Shown: positions 23,403 to 35,003 of the stretch, in pieces | Layout: the number at the start of each line of letters is the position of its first letter | How positions within the stretch are numbered: the first letter of the stretch is position 1 | Source: Henckelia pumila | Taxonomy: Eukaryota > Streptophyta > Magnoliopsida > Lamiales > Gesneriaceae | Length of the DNA stretch: 64,000 bases | Reading direction: 5' to 3' | Assembly (NCBI RefSeq): GCF_033568475.1 | Contig: NC_133122.1 | Coordinates: forward strand, 184,283,449 to 184,347,448 | Notes under the pieces: model-generated | Database searches by the model: none | The model's input: only the letters and a program-made list of their open reading frames with translations | What the model was told of the DNA's origin: nothing | Translations under genes and position numbers: made by a program

Positions 23403-26317
23403 TGTAACACCCGAAAATTTTAATACGTAAATTCGCATGCATAATTAAGGAAAATAATTATTTAAAATTTATATTTGGATTAAATGACATTTATGTGTTA
23501 TTATGTGAATTATATACATGATTTAAATTTATTTTAGCATTTAACCCGCAATTATTGTATTCTTAGATTTTTGAGTAAATAAGTTATTTTGATCGCGTAG
23601 ACGGGACCGTGGACGGACGAAATGCCAATCTTTTTAGCCAAAAATATTTTATGAGTTTTATGAGCCTTAAAATAATATTTTATGATATTTTGTCAAGAAA
23701 ATTTTAGTATTTAATTATATATTTATTTAAGGGTTGATTTTTAGCCAAAATAAGTCATTTTAATGAATTTTATTAATTTTTCAAACTCCCTTAAATTAAT
23801 ATTTCGGGATTTATGTTTTATATCGGATTAGTATGTATTTTTAAAAGTTTAAAATTTTATGTTTATGTTATATTATCTACCTAATTAATTTATATTATCT
23901 ATTAACCTATTTTCTACCCAAAATTTTATCCCAAAAATCATTTCCTACACTACGTAAACCCTATCAGCCGCCTCCACTGTCCTTCCCCCCTCCATTCCAT
24001 CAACCAACAGCAGATTTCCAGAGCACCATAGCCGATCCTTGGAGTTTATCAAGTTGTTCGTCGTTTCGTCGTCCCGGAGTTGTACACGCGGTTACCTTCG
24101 TTAATAAATCAAAAGGCATGTTTAATTCCTTCGTTTATACACCATATAAGCTATATATACGTTTCATGACAGATTTATAAGGTTTTTACTTCGATTTTTC
24201 TGATGCATGCAAGATATTAAATTATATATTGGAGCAACTCGTTTTCTTTTATGTTTGGTGGCATCTCTCACGTTTTTTTGTCATGGAACAAGCATGGCTG
24301 CTGGTCCAGGTCCAGAGAAGTTTCCTTAGGGTCCCTAGGGTCGAGCTTGGTCAGGGTTTGGGGCTGTAATGGGCTGGAATCAAAGCCCTTTGCTTCTGAT
24401 GCACAACAGGTCGCAGTTTGAGCGGTCTGCGTAAAATGACTCGTTCTCGGTCCACAGGTCGACTTTAGGCTTGGTTCCAGTTGGGTTAGAACCGCAAGAC
24501 AGATAAAAAGGTAGTACAGGTGGGCCTCCGGCCGTTGGTTGCCGGAGATAAGCGGCCGAACGACCTGAAGTTTCTGGTCGCGTTCTGTGCGTGAGCAGAA
24601 ACTAGGGGTAGATTGTTTTGATTCGTTCTCCTTCTACAGAGCTCCGTTTGAGGTAAACTTTGTTGGGTTAGAACCGTCTGGATGTTGGCTAGGTATGGGC
24701 AGTGGTTTCACGTCCAAAGGTGGCCGGAGCAGGCAGCACGGGCAGTTTTTCCAAAGTCGCTCAGGGCTGATTAAGAAAAGAAAGGCTAAGGTTGTGTCTA
24801 GGCTTTAGGCGGGCCGGGCTTGGTGTTTTGGGTCTGGGTCAAGTCAGTCAAGTCATGGGTCGGGTTTGGTCGGTCCGGGTCCGGGTTAGGTGGGCCGGGC
24901 TCGGGTATTTTAATTTTTTAGTGTTTATTTATTTAATTGGCTTTTGGGTTTTTAAATTAATAAAAAAATTATTTGGGCCTCCAAATAATTTTATTTGGAC
25001 TTAAATAATTTATTTAAGTTAGCCCAATGATTTTTATGGATTTGAGAGCCCATGAGAATTTTTGAGCCAGTCAGTGGATCTTTGGGCCAGTCTAGAGTTT
25101 TATTGGGTTTAATTAGGTTAATGGGTTTAAATATTTTATTTAGGCCCGGTTAAGTTTAATTAAGTTATTTGAGCTAAAATATAATTTTTGGGCTTAGCTT
25201 AAGTTAAAGTCTTAAATGTTTTTATTTAGGCCCATTTATGAATAATGACATTTAATTAAGAATTTATTTCTATTGGGCTTTTATTTAAGTTTAATGGGCT
25301 TAGAGTGAGTGACCAGCAGTCTGGACCAACCCATGAAAAATAACTAAGTCCGAAATATATATTTAATTATTTTTATGCATGAATTTTATTTTAAGTATAA
25401 GTATATTTATTATGAAAATTAATTAAATATATATTACGGACATATTTTAAGTGCATGCATACATGAAATATTTTATGATGTGTTTATGATTAAAAATTGA
25501 GCATGAAAAATATTTTTATGGAAATTGAAGTGATGTAGTGGCATAGAGGTGGTTTACCACCGGCACAGAGGTAGTTCTACTACCGACATAGAAGTGGTTT
25601 TACCACTGGCACAGAGGTAGTTTACTACCAGCATAGAGGTGGATTTATTCATCGCCATGTACATTGGTTCTTTAGACTGATCAGTCGGCACGGTTATTAG
25701 TCACATTCATGGATATGACCATACTCAGTTTTTATGATGATGACATGCTCAATTATGTTATGTATGATTAGTTATGATGTATGTATGTCAGATGATGAAT
25801 AATTTTATGATGCATTATTTTAAGATCATGCATGCATGTCCACGTAAGATATATGTATTAGTATGATTATGTGATGCATTATTTTAACCCTCGTTATAAA
25901 AGATTAGACATGTTGAGCCCCTAGGCTCACTACACTTATATGGTGCAGGTGAGTATAATTCTTATGTTGCTCCTACTGGTGGCGAGGACGTATGAGTGAG
26001 CATGGCAGTGGCCCCGTGACCGTCGCATTGAGTTTTTGCATGTTTGAATACTTTCAAGAATTTTTAAAACATGTTTCTTATTTTCAGTTTTCGCATTCGA
26101 GATTTGTGTATTTTTACTTAGATATTATTATTATCATTTTATTCAGCACGACGTGAGATTTTCAGTGGCTCAATGCTATTATTTACTTAAGCTTTTATTT
26201 TAAGAATTTTATTTATTAGCAGTATTTAATGTTTATACATATATGTATGGGCGTATATGTATATTTATAAAAAAAAAAAAAAAAAGTTTTCCGCATTTAT
26301 TAGTAGTAAGCGTTTCA
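23403..26317 (+). mobile_element. Ty3/gypsy-type solo LTR, 2915 bp, with 5 bp target duplication
   Basis: It starts TGTAACACCCGAAAATTT and ends GTAGTAAGCGTTTCA, which are TG..CA ends of the style seen in plant chromovirus LTRs. It is flanked by CTCCA at 23398-23402 and again at 26318-26322. No internal gag-pol sequence or second LTR is present, so it is a solo LTR left by recombination between two LTRs. Removing it and one CTCCA joins the two halves of the Helitron. Open frames at 24587-25004 lie in a GC-rich run of GGGTC/GGGCC words and have no domain. Confidence 0.92.
25540..25645. repeat. Tandem hairpin repeat inside the solo LTR
   Basis: Four ~24-base units of the form GGCAYAGAGGTGGTTTACCACC each contain a short perfect stem: GGTGG/CCACC (25548-25561), GGTAG/CTACC (25570-25584), AGTGG/CCACT (25593-25607) and GGTAG/CTACC (25616-25629). 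A fifth unit after 25629 is decayed. The changes between units keep the pairing. Confidence 0.85.
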
Positions 26318-26797
26318 CTCCATGTTTCATCTCTCTCCCACGTCTACAAAACAATTGTTTCCCACAAAGTAGAAAAGAATTGAATCGTTCAATTCTGAAA
26401 GCCAAAATATCAAGTAAAGATCGGAATTTTTTTGATTTCTTATCATCTATCTAAATTAGGTTAAATGCCGATTATATTCGTGGGCTTAGTGGTTAGGACC
26501 CGAATGTCTTGGGAGAGGTAATAAACCATTTACAATTCACTATTTCGTATTTTCATAATTTAATTTTCTGATATAATGTTTTTTTCTTCTATATCCTATT
26601 CTATGTACTTAGATTTGTTGCGGATTAGAATATTATTTATGATTTGTTATTAGATATTCAATTTTCTTTATCGTGTTCTTATCAAGTTTTTATGGGTTTT
26701 TTTAAGAAAAATTTAATTTTTTTAACATCTTCAGTTTTCTTTATCATAGTTTTTTTTATTATGTGGTCAAATTTGATTTGAAAGTAAATAGCTTGGA

Positions 26798-27240
26798 CTC
26801 ACTGTGTTTGGATCACGGGAATTGAACGGGATTTGGTGGGATTTGAAATTGAAAATACCGTTTTAGTGTTTGACAACTTGAGATTTTAAAACGGGATTGA
26901 TATTTGGTGGGATTTCATAGGATTTCAATTAGTTAAGTGAAATCTTGACAAAATTGGTCTGATTTCACGGGATTTCATTGGATTTGAGTTTATAAAGCAA
27001 TAAAATTATTTTTAATAATAAATTCATATACTTTACTTATAAATTTTAACTTTTTTTATAATTTTTTTTATAAAATATCATTTATTCAAAATTTATACTA
27101 TCAAATTCCAAAATATATTTAACTTTTTGTCATACACAAAATGAAATTTCAATTCCATGGATTTTAAAATCCAAATCCAATTCCAATTCCAATTCCAAAT
27201 CCAATTCCAAATTCCATTTTTTAGACATCCAAACACATTG
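26798..27240. mobile_element. MITE-like element nested in Helitron copy A
   Basis: The left end TGTGTTTGGATCACGG and the right end ACATCCAAACACA form an imperfect inverted repeat. The interior is rich in GGGATTT and AATTCC words, including a CCAATT-type hexamer run at 27174-27215. The other Helitron copy lacks this segment. The target duplication is not clear. Confidence 0.5.
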
Positions 27241-27315
27241 TTAATGATTTTACTTCGGAAAATAAAACTTATAATGAGATGCACTATTTAATATGTCAAA
27301 CATTGTATGTCATAT

Positions 27316-27318
<3 letters not shown>

Positions 27319-27352
<34 letters not shown>
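27319..27352. repeat. (AT)n microsatellite
   Basis: Seventeen uninterrupted AT units just before the Helitron 3' terminal hairpin region. Confidence 0.95.
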
Positions 27353-27357
<5 letters not shown>

Positions 27358-27489
27358 TATACATCATATTTTATTTGTTACACACGCATAGCGTGTGCCA
27401 CTACCGCTAGTATAGATAAATAATATGGTGAGAAGAAAGAGTGATTGGATAAGATAAGTTATACATGGATTTGCCGAGAGGTATATAAT

Positions 27490-27877
27490 AACTGTATTTG
27501 GTATGACAAGAGGACACCATGTTTTTTTTCCATTTTACCCCACTTTAACTCTTTTCTCACGTTTTGCCTACATCACCCTATTTCATTCTCTATCCCACCT
27601 TCCCACGTCTCCATAACAACTTTTTTTCAAAAAGTAGAAAATAATTGAATCGTCCAATTCTGAAAGCCAAAATATCAAGCAAAGATAGGAAGTTTTTTCT
27701 CCAATGCAAGGGTGTGTTGCTACTATTTTTGTTTTTTTTTCATATCTCAGTCAAATTTTTATGTTTTATTATAGTAAATTTCTTTGCTTTCTTATCATCT
27801 ATCTAATTTTTTTTTCTACAATTGGTACTATCACATTTTATTAGTTACGCACACATAATGTGTGTCACTGTAGCCAG
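27490..27877 (+). mobile_element. Helitron-related copy B
   Basis: It opens with AACTGTATTTGGTATGACAA and GACACCATG, shared with copy A at about 23185. It continues with a GAATCGTCCAATTCTGAAAG block shared with 26379-26403, and ends with the hairpin CACACAT-A-ATGTGTG (27850-27864) and CCAG (27874-27877), one base from the expected CTAG. The 5' border is uncertain. Confidence 0.6.
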
Positions 27878-28094
27878 TGTAAATAAAATATTTTCCTCTC
27901 AAAATGGGCTGGTTAAAAAAATAGGACTCCCATGGGTATTATTTAAAAAATAAGGATCTTGAATTTTTTTTTAAGAAAAAAGGAGTTGACTCTCTTAACC
28001 TAAAACTAAACCTATTACCTTAATTAGTTAAGTTAATTAATAATCTGTCATCTTCTTCTCCAAAATTCGCTGCACGCTTGTTCTCAAAATCCAA
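27878..28094. other. Unassigned AT-rich spacer
   Basis: No gene or repeat family recognised. Confidence 0.5.
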
Positions 28095-28640
28095 AAATGG
28101 ATCAACCAAAAAAAAATGGAAGACCATGGACGAGATCTATAGTGCAGGATTTTTGGGTAGACCATGGTCTGCCCAAATGAATTCTGGGTCTGTGGGTATA
28201 AACCATGGTCTGCCCAAAAGAATTATGGGTTTTTTATGGTCTATCCAACTGGATAGACCATGTTAGACCATGACAGACCCAGAACTCTTCATAATTTTGT
28301 GTTTGCTATGGTCTAACATGGTCTACCCAATGGATAGACCATAGGTAAACCATGTTAGACCATGGCAGACCCATAATTGTGAAGAGTAATGGGTCTGCCA
28401 TGGTCTAACATGGTCTACCCATTGGGTAGATCATAGCAGAGCCAGAATTATGAAAAGTTCTAGGTCTGTCATGGTCTAACATGGTCTACCTATGGTCTGC
28501 CCATTGGGTAGATCATGTTAGACCATAACAGACTCAGAATTGTGAAGAGTTCTGGGTCTCTCATGGTCTAACATGGTCTGTCCATTGGGTAGACCATGTT
28601 AGACCATACTAGAACCAAGATTATCTTGAGTAGACCATGG
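28095..28640. repeat. Tandem array of nested palindromes (ATGGTCTAACATGGTCTACC type)
   Basis: The words ATGGTCTAACATGGTCT and their reverse complement alternate through about 500 bases, separated by short AGAAT..GTGAAGAGTT spacers. Two perfect hairpins stand out. One has 24 bp arms at 28351-28374 and 28389-28412 with a 14-base loop; the other has 17 bp arms at 28563-28579 and 28591-28607. The 62-codon frame at 28078-28266 is a reading of the repeat. I know no named family. Confidence 0.85.
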
Positions 28641-28724
28641 ATATTTTTTGGTTGACGGTAGATCATGTATTGTATTTATTTTTATTTTTTGAAGGGGTAT
28701 TGTATTTATTTTCAAAAACATGTA

Positions 28725-29570
28725 AATATAACATAATCGTTAAATAATTTGATTTTTATATTAAAATATGTATAGTCATATAACATAATTGTGAAAATTA
28801 ATCGATTAATATGTTACAATATGTATAATCATATAACATAGTCATGAAATCAGTTGATTCATATGTTACAATATGTATATCACATAACATAATCGTGAAA
28901 TAAGTCAAATTATATGTTATAATATGTATAATCATATAACATAATAGTGAAATCGGTTGATTCTTATATTAAAATATGTATAATCATATAATATAATCAT
29001 GAAATTAATTGATTGATATGTTACAATATGTATAATCATATAACATAATCGTGAAATCAGTCGATTCTTATATTAAAATATGTATAATCATAATACATAG
29101 TAGTGAAATCGGTTGATTCTTATGTTAAAATGTGTATAATCATATAATATAATCATGAAATTAGATTATTGATATGTTACAATATGTATAGTCATATAAC
29201 ATAATCGTGAAATTTGTCGATTAATATGTTATAACATGTATATTATATAACATAATCGTGAAAATAACGGATATATATGTTATAAATTGTGGATTCATAT
29301 GTTAAAATATATAAGATTATAGAACATACTTGTCAAATTATGGATTCTTATTTTAAAAACATGTACGATTATAGAACATATTTGTAAAATTAACGGATTC
29401 ATATTGTAAAATATATACGATTATATGTAACATGTTTGTGATATTAGCAGATTCATATGTTAAAAAAAGTATGATTTTAAAACATACATGTAAAATTTGC
29501 GGATTCATAAGTTAACATGTATGAATATAAAACATACTTGTAAAATTAGTTGATAAACTATAAAAACATG
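28725..29570. repeat. AT-rich minisatellite, ~52 bp period, ~16 units
   Basis: The word ACATAATCGTGAAAT and its variants recur at 28783, 28836, 28887, 28939, about 28991, 29043 and so on to 29532, at steps of 50-54 bases. Each unit also has ATATGTTACAATATGTATAA. Later units change to ACATACTTGTAAAATT..GGATTCATA. Decay increases to the right; 29570-29780 has only scattered matches. Confidence 0.85.
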
Positions 29571-29934
29571 TACAATTATCAATGAACATTGGACAAAATT
29601 TTGTAATTACGTGTAAAATTATGTAATTATCGGTCAAACTTTTGAAATTAGAGGATTCATATGTTAAAATGCTAGAACAAATTTGTGAAATTAGTGGATC
29701 CATATGTTGCAACATGTACGATTATATGTCAACATTGGTCAAAATTATGTAATTACAGATAAAAATTATGTAAATATTGATCAAACTTGTGAAATTAGCA
29801 GCGAAAAAATTATTTGCCTACTTAATTTTTTTTGACAAATAGAGCAGCTAAAAATAAAAATAAATGCGTTACAAATAAACATGTATTATGGAATTGATAA
29901 TCAGCGTAACCCATTATGTTTCGCATCCTGATTT
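29571..29934. other. Degenerate continuation of the minisatellite; no gene
   Basis: Scattered CATGTACGATTATA and GTGAAATTAG words continue from the array. Nothing else is recognised. Confidence 0.45.
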
Positions 29935-30185
29935 TGATTTTTCTGCGCACCTATTTTCCGCGGCGCACTTTAGGTCTTTCCGCAGCGCCGGCGCGCCGCG
30001 GAAGAATGCTTTTCGCAGCGCGCCAGTTGGGTCTGACAACTTGTGCTTGGGTCTACTGTCAGACCCAAGCACTTGTGTTTGGGTCTGACCAAACATGTGT
30101 TTGGGCCTGGCAAATTTTGGTCAGACCCAAGCATTTGTTTTTGGGTCTGACAGACCCAAATATGTGTTTGGTTAGACCCAAAATG
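29935..30185. repeat. GC-rich block and GGGTCTGAC hairpin repeat
   Basis: A short strongly GC-rich piece with CGGCGCGCCGCGG (29940-30025) is followed by an array of GGGTCTGAC and its reverse complement GTCAGACCC. It includes the perfect palindrome GGGTCTGACAGACCC at about 30146-30160. Four overlapping open frames on both strands span this block and reflect its composition, not a gene. Confidence 0.7.
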
Positions 30186-30279
30186 AGGGAAAAAAGAGAA
30201 GTGAGACAAATGAAAATGACCAAAAAATAATTTAAAATTTAAAAAATATCACCTTTTTGTTGAAGTGAGACCAATCCCT

Positions 30280-33200
30280 ATCTTTTGCACCAATTTCTTG
30301 AATGTTGATGTCGGTAATGCCTTTGTGAATAAATCAGCTACATTGTCACTTGAACGGATTTATTGGACATCAATATCACCTTTTTGTTGAAGTTCGTGCG
30401 TGTAGAAAAACTTTGGTGAAATGTGTTTCGTTCGATCGCCTTTGATATAGCCTCCTTTTAGTTGTGCAATGCAAGCAGTATTATCTTTAAAAATAGTCGT
30501 CGGGCTATCTTTCGTTGTTGGTAGTCCGCATGATTCTTGAATATGTTGAGTTATAGATCTCAACCATATGCATTCTAGACTTGCTTCATGCATTGCAATG
30601 ATTTCAGAGTGATTTGATGATGTAGCTGTCAAAGTTTGCTTTGTTGACTTCCATGAAATAGCGGTGTCCCCTCGTGTAAACACATAACCCGTTTTGGATT
30701 TGGCTTTATGCGGATCTGAAAGATAGCCTGCATCTGCATATCCTATTAAAGATAAATTTGATTTTTTCGAATAAAATAATCTCATGTCAGTTGTACCACG
30801 AAGGTAACGAAATATATGTTTTACACAATTCCAATGTCTTCGGGTTGGAGATGAACTATATCTTGCTAGAAGGTTGACAGAAAATGCTATATTTGGTCGA
30901 GTACAATTTGCAAGGTATGACAATGCACCAATTACACTAAGATATGGTACTTCAGGACCAATGATATTTTCTCCATATTCAAGTGGACGAAAAGGATCTT
31001 TATTAGTGTCAAGTGATCGTACGACCATTGGTGATGCTAATGGATGTGATTTGTCCATGTAAAAGTGTTTTAATATTTTCTCTGTGTATGAAGATTGATG
31101 AACAAATATTCCTTCTGATAAATGTTCGATTTGCAATCCGAGACAAAACTCTGTTTTTCCCAAATCTTTCATCTCAAATTCACTTTTTAAATAATTGGCA
31201 GTTTTAGTGAGCTCTTCGGGAGTTCCTATAAGATTTAGATCATCTACATATGCTGCCACGATTGCAAAACCCTCATCCGTCTTTTTTGTAAAAACGCATG
31301 GGCAAATAGCATTATTTGTGTAACCTTCTTGTAGTAAATATTTGCTAAGGCGATTGTACCACATTCTCCCAGATTGTTTTAATCCATATAACGATTTTTG
31401 CAATTTAATTGAGAACATGGTCTTGGGATTTGTATCACTTGATTCTGATGGTTTAAATCCTTCAGGGATTTTCATGTATATGTCGCTATCAAGTGAACCA
31501 TATAAATATGCAGTGACCACATCCATAAGTCGCATATCCAAATTTTCTGATACAGCCAAACTAATCAAGAATCAAAAAGTGGTGGTATCCATCACAGGTG
31601 AATATGTTTCCTCGTAATCGATTCCAGGTCTTTGAGAAAAACCTTGGGCTACAAGTCTGGCTTTGTATCTTACAATTTCGCCATTTTCATTTCTTTTTCG
31701 CACAAACACCCATTTGTATCCTACGGGGATTACATTTTTGGGTGTTTGAACTACGAGTCCAAACACTTTACGTTTTTCTAGAGAATCTAATTCAGCTTGT
31801 ATAGCTTCCTTCCATTTTGGCCAATCATTTCTTTGTTGACAATCTTTAACAGATTGTGGTTTGGGATCATCAATACCTTGCATGATATCAAGAGTCATGT
31901 TAAGTGCGAACACAATATCGATGTTCGTATTTCTACGATCCCATATTTTACGAGATATCAAATAATTTGTTGAAGTTTCAATATTTTCATGTGGTTGTGA
32001 TTCTTCATGGATCACGTTATCCACATCTGTTTCATTTTGATGTAAGGTTTCTTCTTCTAGAGTTTTCAAACCTTGTTTTTCTTGTACCTTTCTTTTTCTG
32101 GGTACTATATCCTTTAACCAATCGGTCGGCCACGCTTCTGGCGTATTTTAGATTCATTTGCGGGTAAATTATTATATGGTCCTGCAGGGACATCGATCTT
32201 CACTGGGGTATTTTCTACTTGTATGTGTGACTTTGTTACATTTTTTGTATTAACAAAGACATCAGGTAATTGATTTGCAATTCTTTGCAAGTGAATGATT
32301 CTTTCAACTTCTTGCTCACATTGATTATTTCTGGGATCGTAATGAGATAATGTTTTCTCATTCCAAAAGATTTTTCGTTGTTCTTCAGGATACAATTTTT
32401 TTCCACCCAATGTTGGAAAATTTGTTTCATCAAAATGGCAATCTGCAAATCTTGCATTAAACAAGTCGCCTGTTAAGGGTTCCAAATATCTAATGATAGA
32501 CGGTGACTCATACCCCACATAAATTTCAAGTCTACATTGGGGACCCATTTTGGTTCGTTGTGTAGGTGGGATAGGTACTTGTACCGCACAACCAAATACT
32601 CTAATGTAAGAAACTTCAGGTTCTTGACCATATGCAAGTTGCAATGGTGAATATTGGTGATAATTAGTTGGTCTTACACGAATTAACGATGCAGCGTGTA
32701 TGATAGCATGACCCCAGGCTGAAGATGACAGTTTTGTTTTCATGAGTAGCGGTCTTGCAATTAATTGCAGTCGCTTAATAAAGGATTCTGCAAGACCATT
32801 TTGTGTATGGACATGGGCTACTGAATGCTCGACCGAAGTCCCTATTGACATACAAAAGTCATCAAATGCTTGTGATTTAAATTCAGCAGCATTATCAAGG
32901 TGAATATCCTTAATTGAGTGGTCAGGGAATTGAGCTCGTAGTTTAATCATTTGCCCAAGTAGCTTTGCAAAAGCTATATTTCGAGTTGCAAGCAAACTAA
33001 CATGTGACCACCTAGTTGATGCATCAATCAATACCATAAAGTATCGAAATGGACCACATGATGTGTGTATAGGCCCACAAATATCCCCATGAATTCTTTC
33101 CAAGAATGTTGGAATTTCAACATCAATCTTTGTTGGAGAAGGCCTTATAATTAGTTTACCTTGTGAACAAGCCACACATGAAAAGTCGCCATTTAGGAGA

Positions 33201-35003
33201 ACCTTTTGATTCTTTAAGGGATGTCCACGCGAATTATCTATTATTCTTCGCATCATTGAACTCCCAGGGTGACCAAGTCGGTCGTGCCATAATATGAAAG
33301 TTTTCTTGTCAACAAACTTCTTGTTTGTGACTGTATTTGCCTCAATTGCCTTTATTATTGTGCAATACATCCCAGAAGAGAGTGCACATAATTTTTCTTT
33401 TATATGTTTTTTACCACATATCATAGATGTAATACAAAGGTATTCAACCTTGTTTACATTCAATGTTTCAATATGATATCCATTTCTGCGGATATCTTTA
33501 AAGCTAAGCAAATTTCTACTGGATTTGCTAGCGTAGAGTGCATTTTCAATATATAGAATTGTCTCATTTGGCAGAATGATTTTTGCCTTTCCATGACCTT
33601 CAATAATTTTTGATGCACCCGATATTGTTATAAAATTATTTTCAGCTAATGTTATTTCCAAAAAATACCTTTTACTTTGAAGGATGGTGTGAGTTGTACC
33701 ACTATCGGCTAGACATATGTCTTGGTATTCTCCCAAATCTAAAAGAAATGTATAATAGATTAAGTTACAACTTCAATATTCATAAGAAGGAAATTATATT
33801 AAATAAAGTTCTCAAAACATTAACCACCATTACAACTGAAAATAAAATTGTACTGAATAAAACTAAAACCAAAAAAATAAATCTGACTATTATAGAAAAA
33901 AAACATAGATATCCAAAAGCACTAATATTAGGGACACGAAAGCATTAAAGGCAGAACTTGATCACTCTATATTTTCTAGCACACCACCCCCAATCAAATG
34001 ATCAATATTCTCGTCTGGTTGTGCAAAGAAATCAGAGACATCCAAGTGAGTTATATCAACAGGGCCATCATCATCAGCAAAATTTGTCTCTATTTTTCCC
34101 TTTCCTTTGATCGAATTTTGGTAGAGATCCACAAGATGCTTTGGAGTACGGCAGGTACGAGACCAATGCCCTTCCGTTCCGCATTTGAAACACTTATCTT
34201 CATACTCTTTCATGTTTCTCCCTTTTTCTTCTTCATTATTCTGTTTCCACTGCTGGTGGTTTGTTTTCTGTCTTTTTTCATCATGTTGCTGGTAATTTTT
34301 GTTTTGACCATGACCACGCCCACGCCCATGACCACGCCCACGTCCTCTTCTAATATGGGGATTTTGAGTTGAGTTGACATTCACTTCAGGGAATGATATT
34401 TCATTTGCTTTAGGAAATGGTGTAGAGCCAGTTGGGCGTAATTGATGATTTTTCAATAGTAATTAATTGTTCTGTTCAGCAACTAGTAGACAGAAAATAA
34501 GCTCAGAGTACTTTTTAAATCCACGCTCACGATATTGCTGCTGCAGGAGCACATTTGAAGCATGAAAGGTGGAGAAAGTTTTTTCAAGTAGATCTTGATC
34601 ATAAATATTTTCTCCACAAAGTTTGAGCTTTGAACAAATCTTGAATAATGCGGAGTTATAATCGCTTACAGATTTGAAATCTTGTAGGCGAAAATGGATC
34701 CACTCATAACGAGCTCTTGGGAGAACTACACTCCTCTGATGGTCAAACCTTTCTTTAAGATTTTTCCAAAGTTCTTGTGGGTTCTTCACAGTGAGATACT
34801 CGGCTTTCAATCCATCATCGAGATGGTGGCAAAGAAAAAATAAGAGATTTTGCAAGATCCTGCGGGGATTCATTATTTTCTTCTTTTATTGTGTTTCCAA
34901 GATCCTTAGAAACAAGATGAACCTCAGCATCCAAAATCCATGACAAATAGTTTTTTTCACTAATGTCAAGAGCTTCAAATTCAAGTTTTGTAATGTTTGC
35001 CAT
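30280..35003 (-). pseudogene. Copia element 1 gag-pol (broken)
   Basis: From the N-terminus (35003), a gag region starts MANITKLEFEALDISEKNYL. It continues with a CCHC knuckle CFKCGTEGHWSRTC (about 34203-34162), then a protease-like segment with ADSGTTHTIL near 33715. The integrase zinc region has WHDRLGHPG and CVACSQGK, and the core has HGDICGP and NGLAESF. Reverse transcriptase spans 32069-31000 with AYVDDLNLIG, and RNase H includes GYADAGYLSD. Open stretches are 34815-35003, 34463-34873, 33962-34456, 32114-33736, 31572-32069 and 30360-31568; the breaks between them are frame changes or stops. A stop at 30360 precedes about 40 further recognisable codons. It cannot make a full polyprotein. 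Confidence 0.9.

Larger units (their letters stand above)
23148..27410 (+). mobile_element. Non-autonomous Helitron (copy A), interrupted by a solo LTR and a MITE
   Basis: It starts TCTTTACTATATTATAATAC directly after an A and ends in CTAG (27407-27410) directly before a T, matching Helitron insertion between A and T. A 7 bp hairpin CACACGC-ATA-GCGTGTG (27381-27397) lies 13 bases before the end, as in Helitron 3' termini. The stretches 23180-23400 and 26323-26460 are similar to consecutive parts of a second copy at 27490-27877, which shows that what lies between is a later insertion. No Rep/helicase is encoded. Confidence 0.75.

Noticed and set aside
24587..25004. Two plus-strand frames rich in Gly, Arg and Val
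   Set aside because: They lie inside a solo LTR with target duplications and read through GGGTC/GGGCC word repeats.
28078..28266. 62-codon frame starting MFSKSKNGSTKKKWKTM
   Set aside because: Its second half is the palindrome array; there is no known motif and no splice or gene context.
28725..29570. Regularly spaced repeats resembling a CRISPR array
   Set aside because: Spacers are not unique, the whole 52 bp unit is degenerate, and the genome is a plant's.
29888..30230. Four overlapping frames around the GC-rich block
   Set aside because: The peptides are translations of the GGGTCTG hairpin repeat (TQTQ, SDPT words) with no domain.
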